From the NCBI GenBank assembly GCA_003151935.1, contig PLYZ01000060.1, forward strand, positions 1 to 64,000: DNA of 64,000 nucleotides, in the 5' to 3' direction. The notes beneath the pieces are model-generated. The model worked only from the letters and a program-made list of their open reading frames with translations, was not told where the DNA came from and made no database searches. The stretch comes from Candidatus Dormiibacterota bacterium (lineage in GTDB: Bacteria > Chloroflexota > Dormibacteria > Dormibacterales > Dormibacteraceae). Made by a program: the position numbers and the translations under genes. This document shows positions 57,884 to 64,000 of the stretch, in pieces (the stretch's first letter is position 1; each line of letters opens with the position of its first letter).

Positions 57884-58798
57884 TTGGTCGGCCTGATCCC
57901 ATCCGCCACCGCTCGCCCTGTCGCCGTTTCGGATCGGGTCTGCCAGACCGTCGCGCTCCTCGGGCGCCGCGGCTATGCCCTTGGCGCCGAACGCCTCGCC
58001 GAGCTGTGCATCGGCGGGCCGGTCTCGACCCGGGAGGTGCGTTGGACGGTGGCCGCAGACGGCGACCTCGTCATCGCGAACGACCTTGTCGTCGATCGGG
58101 CGGAGCTGGCCCGGGTGGACCTGATCCGCTCTCGGGCCATCGGTCATCGGGCCGGCGCAGGCGCCTATATCGAGGTGACGGCTCGGTTCGTGCGGGCACT
58201 GGTCGCCTTTGCGCCCTTTATCCGCGGCGTCTCGATCGCGGGATCGCTGGCCAGCGGCGGCTTCCGTGCGTCAGACGACGTGGACCTGAACCTCATCGTC
58301 GATGACGGCCACCGGCACCTCGCGTACGTTGCGGTGAACGTGCTCGGTTTGGCGCATGCGCTCGCGCACCGGGGAAAGCCCGTCGACGACCTCACGCGAC
58401 GCCCGATCGCGCCTCGCCTGATGACCGCGAACCTGATTCTCGAGCGCTCGCAGTGCCTCCCGCTCGAGCGCCAGGACGAGGACATGGCATTCGAGCTGCT
58501 GATGGCCGAACCGGTCTTCGGCCTCGACGCGATCAAGGAGCTGATTCATGCCAACCCTGGCCTTCTGGAGCATTTTCCTCAGCTGGCGAACAAGCCGGCG
58601 CCACTGCTCATCGAACCCCCCGCCCGCAGCCTGCCGTCGGCGTTGTTCCCTACCTTTCTCGATGGCGCCGCGCGCGTGGTGGGCGAGAGCGCATGGCGCT
58701 ACATGCAGTGGACCCGACGCCATCATCCCGACGCGCTCGCGCGCGTCAGATACGTGCGCTCGACCATGCGCCCATACACATTGTTCGACCGGTCTTGA
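57884..58798 (+). CDS. Nucleotidyltransferase-like protein
   Basis: 304 aa from TTG 57884, preceded by GGAGGAG at 4 nt; the ORF track starts 10 codons earlier without a site. A helical N-terminal part (VCQTVALLGRRGYALGAERLAEL) is followed by VSIAGSLASGGFRASDDVDLNLIVDDG, the GS-x-D-x-D signature of the MNT/Pol-beta nucleotidyltransferase superfamily. The rest is helical (AHALAHRGKPVDDLTRRPIA). It is the first gene of a four-gene overlap-coupled operon; its stop overlaps the next TTG (TTGA). It may transfer a nucleotide to a sugar or lipid precursor, but that is inference. Confidence 0.6.
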   Translation: MVGLIPSATARPVAVSDRVCQTVALLGRRGYALGAERLAELCIGGPVSTREVRWTVAADGDLVIANDLVVDRAELARVDLIRSRAIGHRAGAGAYIEVTARFVRALVAFAPFIRGVSIAGSLASGGFRASDDVDLNLIVDDGHRHLAYVAVNVLGLAHALAHRGKPVDDLTRRPIAPRLMTANLILERSQCLPLERQDEDMAFELLMAEPVFGLDAIKELIHANPGLLEHFPQLANKPAPLLIEPPARSLPSALFPTFLDGAARVVGESAWRYMQWTRRHHPDALARVRYVRSTMRPYTLFDRS

Positions 58799-61700
58799 TC
58801 CTGTCCCTCGCGGTCACGATTCTCGCCGTCACGAGCGTCCTGCTTTTCGCGTTCGGCCTGAACCTGCTGTATCTAACGTGGCGCGCGACGAGGTTGCATT
58901 CGCGTTCAACGCGCTTGACGGTCGACGGTGACGAGCCACTCGTCTGCGTGCAGATCCCCGTGTACAACGAGCGGTACGTGGCGGAGCGCGTCCTCGACGC
59001 AGTGTGCGCGATCGACTGGCCGCCGGGCCTGCTCCAGGTCCAGGTTCTCGACGACTCGGACGACGAGACGGTGTCCATCGTCGCGAGTCGCGTGGCCACC
59101 TGGCGGCTCAAGGGGATGGAGGTCACGCACGTGCGGCGTGGCACCCGAAATGGTTTCAAGGCGGGCGCGCTCGCTCACGGCCTGACGCTGACGGAGGCTC
59201 CGCTGGTCGCGATCTTCGATGCGGACTTCGTACCACCGCGCGACTTTCTGCGGCGCATCGTCGGCGCTTTCGACGATCCGAGGGTCGGATTCGCGCAGGC
59301 GAGATGGGGTCACCTCGACGAGGGTTATTCATGGTTCACCCGCCTTCAGGCCCGTGCGATCGATTTCCATTTCCTCATCGAGCAGGCGGTGCGTTCCGCC
59401 GACGGCTACTTCACCAACTTCACCGGCACTGCGGGCGTCTGGAGACGCAGTGCCATCGAGGACTCCGGGGGCTGGAGCGCGGACACGCTGACTGAGGATC
59501 TAGACCTGAGCTACAGGGCGCAGCTCCGTGGATGGCGCGCCGCCTACCTCGAAGACCTCGTCGTGCCAGAGGAGCTCCCGGTGTCAATCGACGCCTACCG
59601 CCGGCAGCAGTCGAGATGGGCAACCGGAAGCTTCCAATCCGCATTCAAGCTGCTCGTCCCGGTGCTGCGCAGCAACAATCGTGCCGCCGTCAAGCTGCAG
59701 GCGAGCGTCCATTTACTCGCGTACGGAATCGGCCCGCTGATGCTGCTGCAGCTGATGTGCTACCCCGCCTTGCTGCTCACCCTCAGCCGGCACGGCCTTC
59801 CCTGGCCGCTCGCCGACGCGTCGGCGCTCGTGCTGCCCATCGCAGTGGCGCCATGGTTCGGTTTCATCGTGGCGCAGACACGGCTCGGACGCAAATGGTG
59901 GTCCGCGCTGCCGTCGCTGCTCTGCCAGGTCGTCGGCGCCGGGATGTCGCTGACCGCACTGCTCGCGCTCTTTCGCGCCACCAAACGTGGAGGGCAGTTC
60001 ATTCGAACGCCGAAGCACCGGATCGAACAGCCCGGCCAGGAGTGGCGGCACCAGGACTACGTCCGGGTGGGAGACCCGCGTGCGGTGGGCGAGGCCGTGT
60101 TAGGGCTGGCCGCGCTCGCGATGATCCCTGTTGCCGCCCTCCTGCATCAGTGGCTGCTTGCCCTCTACACGAGCATGTTCGCGCTGGGCTTTCTCAGTCT
60201 TGCCTCCCTAAGCGCAATCGACGCGTTCGAGGTGCTCACGCTCCGCAGCCTGGGCCGGCGTGCCCTCGCGCGCGTCCAGGCGGCGGGTCCCAGGCTGGTC
60301 CTCGTCGGGCTCTGTGCTGTGCTGCTGCTCTTCGCCGCGCAGATGCCAGAGCCGTTCGAGGACGGCTACGGGCACTGGCTGATCGCGGCGAACCTTGCCC
60401 AGACCGGACACCTCCACGATCCGCTTTTCGGGATGGAGGACACATGGCTGCCCGGCTACCACGTTTTGGCCGCGGCAGTCCTGAAGTTGTTCGGATTGGG
60501 GAACCTGGGCGCGTTGAAGGCGCTTGGAGCCTTGCTCGGCCTCGCCACGCTGGCGTGCGTCTACGCTCTCGCGCCGAACACGCGCCAGGCCCGGCTCGCC
60601 GTCGTGCTCCTGGTCCTGAACCCGGTCTTCCTGTTCACCTCGGGATCGGCGGTCGTCGAACCTCTTCTGACGGCGCTGCTCACGGCCGCCGCCCTCGCCG
60701 CGGTCCGCGGCCGGATGAAGGTCGCCGCCCTGCTGGCGGTGCTGGCTTGCCTGACCGCCACCAAGGCCTGGATCTGGTTCGGGGCCGTGGCCGGCTTCGC
60801 GGCGGTCGAGCTGTTGCGCCGGCGAGCTCCCGCCCGGCGTAGCTGGCCGGCGATCGCGTGGGCGGTGCCGGCGATCGCCGTGCTCGTTTTCCTCCAGCTC
60901 GGCTTTGCGCCCGCCAGCCATTCCGTCGCCCGCGGCTCGCTCGAGGTCGCCTCGGCCACGACTCGCGGGAGCCTGCCTGGCGGAGCGCTGGCCCGGGTCG
61001 CCGAGCTTGCTCAAACCTACGGGCGTGCCGCCGTTCCCCTCTTCGCATTCGGGGCGCTGGGCCTGTGGATTGCGATCCGCCGCTTGATCTCGGGAACCGA
61101 CCGGGCGACCATGCGCTTCCTCCATTTCCCTGCCCTGGTTTACCTCGCGGCCGTTTTCGGCCTGGTCGCGATCGGGGCCTACACCGGAAGCCACCGCTAC
61201 CTCTATCCGGCGCTGCCCTCTCTCGCCCTGCTCGCGGCCGCCGCTCTCGACCGGCACGCGGCCGCCGTCCGGCTGGCTGCAGTGGCCGCCTCGGGACTGA
61301 TCGCCGTCGCGTTCCTACCCGTGTTCGCGAGCTTTGCCGCGGACAACGCGGGACTGATCGCCGCGGGCCGGGCCGCCGCCGGAACCCAGGGCCTGCTGAT
61401 CACCGACTCGCCGGTGGTGGCTTATTACAGCGGCCGCCCTCCGTCGCAGATCGCAGGTTCGCAAACGCTGCCCGCCGGCCGTGAGCAGGCGATCGCCTGG
61501 ATGAGCTCCCACGGCGTCACCGATGTGGTGCTCGAGAACATCAGCTATTACCGAGCCACTTCGCTGTTCCCCGACCTGGCCAGCGGTCACGCCACACCTC
61601 CTTTCGCTCCGCTGGGCGAGCAGGCGCAGTACCAGGTCGCGGGCGGCAAACCGGTGTACGCCTATCGGTTGGGGACGGCGCTGCTGACGCAGTCGATCTA

Positions 61701-62361
61701 CCCAGGGGTGGACGCTTGCATCGAGGGTGCTTCCGGCGAGGGCAAGACCACGCCCCTGGCCAAGGGCGTCGTCCTGGAGATAGCGGGTAAAGACGTCGCG
61801 GGTGAGGGCATGGGCTTCGGCGTTCCGATCGTCCAGTACCCCGACGGCTGGGTCTATTCGCGAACCGCGACGAACGCCGACCTGTCCACCGCGGGCACCA
61901 CAGTCTGGAAGCGGACCTACCAGCTCGACGAGATCGGCGGCGACGCCGCACACAATTACGCGTTCGTCCCCGTCGCATCGCGCGGCACGATCGAGGTGAC
62001 GTACACGATCGACCCCACAGGCGTCCAGGTCGGGATCCATGTGGTCCGGCTCGAGCCGGGGTACAGCGAGGTCGGGATCCTCAACGAGCAGTCGGCTGCG
62101 TTCAACGATTTTGCCGCCGACCAGAGCCTCACGCTTCTCGACGGACAATTCGGTAACTGGGAGCCGGTGACGGGCGCTTGGGCACGGCTCCAATCGAGAA
62201 ATCTCGGCGTGCAGTGGTCGGTGCCCTCCCTTGGAGGCGCTCAACTTCACGGTGGGCGCGAGCTGACACCACCTGATTTCAACTGGGCCGGCCTGGACTA
62301 TCTCTTCCCGTCCGGATTCGCCGGCACCAGCTACCACGTCAACGTGGAGGAGGCGAGATGA
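58795..62361 (+). CDS. Fusion of a GT2 (cellulose synthase-like) and a GT-C type glycosyltransferase
   Basis: 1188 aa from TTG 58795 (overlap TTGA). Residues 1-510: GT2 domain with CVQIPVYNERYVAERVLDAV, FDADFVPPRDF (DxD), TEDLDLSYRAQLRGW (TED) and QQSRWATGSF (QxxRW), as in CESA-like and mannan synthase enzymes, plus several helices. Residues about 515-900: a GT-C (GT39/ArnT-like) membrane domain, with FEDGYGHWLIAANLAQTG and DTWLPGYHVLAAAVL (acidic first loop). Residues about 930-1188: a soluble, exported beta-rich part. One polypeptide could make and further glycosylate a polyprenyl-linked saccharide. The organisation is unusual. Confidence 0.75.
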   Translation: MILSLAVTILAVTSVLLFAFGLNLLYLTWRATRLHSRSTRLTVDGDEPLVCVQIPVYNERYVAERVLDAVCAIDWPPGLLQVQVLDDSDDETVSIVASRVATWRLKGMEVTHVRRGTRNGFKAGALAHGLTLTEAPLVAIFDADFVPPRDFLRRIVGAFDDPRVGFAQARWGHLDEGYSWFTRLQARAIDFHFLIEQAVRSADGYFTNFTGTAGVWRRSAIEDSGGWSADTLTEDLDLSYRAQLRGWRAAYLEDLVVPEELPVSIDAYRRQQSRWATGSFQSAFKLLVPVLRSNNRAAVKLQASVHLLAYGIGPLMLLQLMCYPALLLTLSRHGLPWPLADASALVLPIAVAPWFGFIVAQTRLGRKWWSALPSLLCQVVGAGMSLTALLALFRATKRGGQFIRTPKHRIEQPGQEWRHQDYVRVGDPRAVGEAVLGLAALAMIPVAALLHQWLLALYTSMFALGFLSLASLSAIDAFEVLTLRSLGRRALARVQAAGPRLVLVGLCAVLLLFAAQMPEPFEDGYGHWLIAANLAQTGHLHDPLFGMEDTWLPGYHVLAAAVLKLFGLGNLGALKALGALLGLATLACVYALAPNTRQARLAVVLLVLNPVFLFTSGSAVVEPLLTALLTAAALAAVRGRMKVAALLAVLACLTATKAWIWFGAVAGFAAVELLRRRAPARRSWPAIAWAVPAIAVLVFLQLGFAPASHSVARGSLEVASATTRGSLPGGALARVAELAQTYGRAAVPLFAFGALGLWIAIRRLISGTDRATMRFLHFPALVYLAAVFGLVAIGAYTGSHRYLYPALPSLALLAAAALDRHAAAVRLAAVAASGLIAVAFLPVFASFAADNAGLIAAGRAAAGTQGLLITDSPVVAYYSGRPPSQIAGSQTLPAGREQAIAWMSSHGVTDVVLENISYYRATSLFPDLASGHATPPFAPLGEQAQYQVAGGKPVYAYRLGTALLTQSIYPGVDACIEGASGEGKTTPLAKGVVLEIAGKDVAGEGMGFGVPIVQYPDGWVYSRTATNADLSTAGTTVWKRTYQLDEIGGDAAHNYAFVPVASRGTIEVTYTIDPTGVQVGIHVVRLEPGYSEVGILNEQSAAFNDFAADQSLTLLDGQFGNWEPVTGAWARLQSRNLGVQWSVPSLGGAQLHGGRELTPPDFNWAGLDYLFPSGFAGTSYHVNVEEAR

Positions 62362-63695
62362 CGCCAAACGAGAAAACCGATGTCGTCCTCGTGTATCCGC
62401 AGCGCGCGTCGGCACAGGGACGGCACTGGATCATGCCATCGCTCGGGCTCATGTACCTGAGCGCGGCGCTCCGGCGAGCCGGCTACACGGTCCGGCACAT
62501 CGACCACACGTTCATGGAGCGCCGCGAGGTCCTGTCCGAGATCGAGCGCCTCCGTCCGTCGGTGATCGGCATCTACTGCATGATCACCATGCAGGATGAG
62601 GCGCTCTCGCTTGCCGCGCAGGTTCGCGGCAAAGCGCTGACCGTGGTGGGAGGTCCCTACCCGTCCGGCGAGCCGGAGACCTTCGTCGACCAGTTCGACC
62701 TGGTCGCGGTCGGCGAGGGCGAGGAGACGATCGTCCAGATCATGGAGCACCTCGACGATCGCCGGTTCGAGGAGATCGCCGGCCTGGTCTTCAAGCGCGA
62801 CGGAGAGATTGTTCGCGGCGCCGCGAAGATCCGCACCAAGGACATGTCGCACCTGCCCCTGCCCTACCGGGGCGACGTCCCAAACGCCGAGTACATCGCC
62901 TACTGGCGCAAGCACTGGAAGGACGCCACGACTCCCCTGATGTCGACGCGCGGCTGCCCCTTTCGCTGCGACTTCTGCCACAAGTCCGTGTTCGGCGACC
63001 TGTTCAGCGCAAGACCGGTCGAATCGGTCGTGGCGGAGATGAGCGAGATCGCCGAGCTCGGCTACGACCACATCTGGATGTCGGACGACCTCTTCACGCT
63101 CAACTACAAACGCACCTTCGAGCTCGCTCAGGCGATCGAGGCAGCGCACCTCCCCCTCACGTGGGAATGCCTGAGCCGCGTCACGCATGTCGACCGCGCG
63201 CTCTTCGAACAGATGCGCCGCGCTGGATGCAAGAGGATCTTCTTCGGAATCGAATCCGGCGATGAGAACGTGCTGAAGGAGATGAAGAAAGGCATCACGC
63301 CAGACCAGGCGCGAGCGGCGGTGGAAGCCTGCGTCGCGGCCGGGATCAAGGCGGCCGGCTTCTTCATGGTCGGCTACCTGGGCGAGACCACCGACTCGCT
63401 CATCCGCAGCATCAACTTCTCGAGCAGCCTCCCCCTCGACTACGTCAGCTACACGATCGCCTACCCGCTTCCCGGAACCGGCTTCTACGAACGCGTGCGC
63501 GAGCGCCGCCAGCGCGGCGAGTGGCACAAGGTGCGCCACAACAGGCTCCTGTTCAACACCGACTTCTCAGAGCACAAGCTGCGGGCGGCGATCCTCAAGG
63601 GCGCGATCCAGCATCGTCTCAACCGGATGCACCTGCGTCCGGCGGCCAGAGCCTTCCAGCTCGCCACGGATCCGGTGCTACGCGCACTCCGCTAG
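62358..63695 (+). CDS. B12-binding radical SAM protein
   Basis: 445 aa. The N-terminal cobalamin-binding-like fold (DVVLVYPQRASAQGRHWIMPSLGLMYLSAALRRAG) precedes the radical SAM core: STRGCPFRCDFCHKSVFG (CxxxCxxC), DHIWMSDDLFTLN and GCKRIFFGIESGDENVLKEM. The His of DxHxxG is not seen, so cobalamin may bind base-off in another way, as in many class B enzymes. It could methylate or epimerise an unactivated carbon on a sugar or lipid made by the preceding gene, with which it overlaps (ATGA). Confidence 0.85.
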   Translation: MTPNEKTDVVLVYPQRASAQGRHWIMPSLGLMYLSAALRRAGYTVRHIDHTFMERREVLSEIERLRPSVIGIYCMITMQDEALSLAAQVRGKALTVVGGPYPSGEPETFVDQFDLVAVGEGEETIVQIMEHLDDRRFEEIAGLVFKRDGEIVRGAAKIRTKDMSHLPLPYRGDVPNAEYIAYWRKHWKDATTPLMSTRGCPFRCDFCHKSVFGDLFSARPVESVVAEMSEIAELGYDHIWMSDDLFTLNYKRTFELAQAIEAAHLPLTWECLSRVTHVDRALFEQMRRAGCKRIFFGIESGDENVLKEMKKGITPDQARAAVEACVAAGIKAAGFFMVGYLGETTDSLIRSINFSSSLPLDYVSYTIAYPLPGTGFYERVRERRQRGEWHKVRHNRLLFNTDFSEHKLRAAILKGAIQHRLNRMHLRPAARAFQLATDPVLRALR

Positions 63696-64000
63696 CGATC
63701 GCGCTCGTCGGCGCCGTCGCCGCGATCGCCTGTGCCACGCCGCCCGCCGGCCCGCCGGCGTATCCCGAAACCGGCCTGCTGCTGCTGACCCTCCAGGACG
63801 GCACCCTGGCAGCTTCGGCACCAGTCGGCTCGGATGTGGTCGCGGTGATCGTCTCGGAGGACGGCAAGACGGCGTATGTCGCGGACAGCGCTCCAGGCGA
63901 CGTGTACGCGGTTCGGCTTCCCAGTCTCCAGGTGGCGTGGAAGCAGCACGTCGGCGGGGCGCCTTTCGGACTGCTTCTCCATCAGGAACGCCTCTTCGTG
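63680..64000 (+). CDS. Putative lipoprotein with beta-propeller-like repeats, cut by window edge
   Basis: At least 107 codons open to the window end. A hydrophobic segment (PLAIALVGAVAAIACATPPAG) ends in a lipobox-like AIAC, followed by LTLQDGTLAASAPVGSDVVAVIVSEDGKTAYVAD and GDVYAVRLPSLQVAWKQHVGG, the spacing of YVTN/SMP-type beta-propeller blades. No ATG, GTG or TTG in frame precedes the segment; the frame overlaps the radical SAM stop by about 16 nt. The start is therefore uncertain (ACG used as a placeholder). It would be the fourth gene of the glycosyltransferase operon. Confidence 0.55.

Noticed and set aside
1-64000. tRNA, rRNA, IS element or prophage
   Set aside because: No T-loop/acceptor pattern, rRNA motif, transposase, integrase or phage structural protein was recognised on either strand; a small RNA could still be missed without a covariance search.

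Overview
The window is 64 kb of very GC-rich chromosomal DNA, densely packed with about 60 genes and no rRNA, tRNA, CRISPR array, prophage or transposase that I could find. The gene content points to a free-living, probably terrestrial, aerobic heterotroph from the Actinobacteriota / Chloroflexota / Candidatus Dormibacterota neighbourhood: a GuaB3-type IMP dehydrogenase paralogue, paired DUF881 proteins, an epimerase-acyltransferase pair laid out like mycobacterial Rv0501-Rv0502, an ECF sigma gene next to a small secreted protein, and many genes that look leaderless (a TANNNT or GATAAT box 6-8 nt before the start codon). The phylum is an inference, not something the sequence proves.

Layout. 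0-7.3 kb (minus strand): purine synthesis and anaplerosis, guaB3-guaA, then purD-purE-pycB-accC, the last cut by the window edge. 7.4-10 kb: DUF4332 protein, a phosphotransferase remnant, and the acyltransferase/epimerase pair. 10.3-14.2 kb: glutamate dehydrogenase, two DUF881 membrane proteins, and a PhaR-type regulator facing a histone-like phasin candidate. 14.2-20.5 kb: YtcJ-type amidohydrolase, threonine aldolase, threonine dehydratase-like enzyme, FmdB zinc ribbon, HD phosphohydrolase and DUF309. 20.5-20.9 kb: a triple 137-nt repeat. 20.9-30 kb: molybdopterin-binding protein, cysS, a frameshifted ECF sigma gene with its secreted neighbour, the MrfA-MrfB repair helicase/exonuclease pair, and a membrane GGDEF-HD protein.

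30-34.6 kb: three TadE/TadG-like proteins in one operon, one of them 829 aa. 34.6-40.7 kb: a cytochrome/ferric-reductase-like membrane protein, GreA, a fatty acyl-CoA ligase, a CPA antiporter and a secreted helical protein. 40.8-41 kb: a 195-bp element bounded by perfect 19-bp inverted repeats, just upstream of a large DUF6909-like protein. 42.6-49.4 kb: two cation diffusion facilitators, Ppx/GppA, fumarase, a potassium channel and a GNAT. 49.4-55.4 kb: sedolisin-type secreted peptidase, zinc-ribbon membrane proteins, LysE exporter, GNAT and a GT87 mannosyltransferase-like protein. 55.3-57.8 kb: a crotonase and P5C dehydrogenase. 57.9-64 kb: a tightly coupled operon of a nucleotidyltransferase-like protein, a 1188-aa GT2 + GT-C fusion, a B12-binding radical SAM enzyme and the start of a putative lipoprotein; this is the best candidate for an undescribed surface glycan or lipid pathway.

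Non-coding structure is notable: two families of palindromic repeats (one at the guaA terminator and in the 20.5 kb array, one at 11.5 and 15.7 kb), a 75-bp tandem duplication, the 195-bp inverted-repeat element, and divergent gene pairs whose start codons lie only about 15 nt apart around a GATAATC/GATTATC core. Several genes have conserved N-termini with no ATG/GTG/TTG available, suggesting non-AUG starts or small sequence errors.
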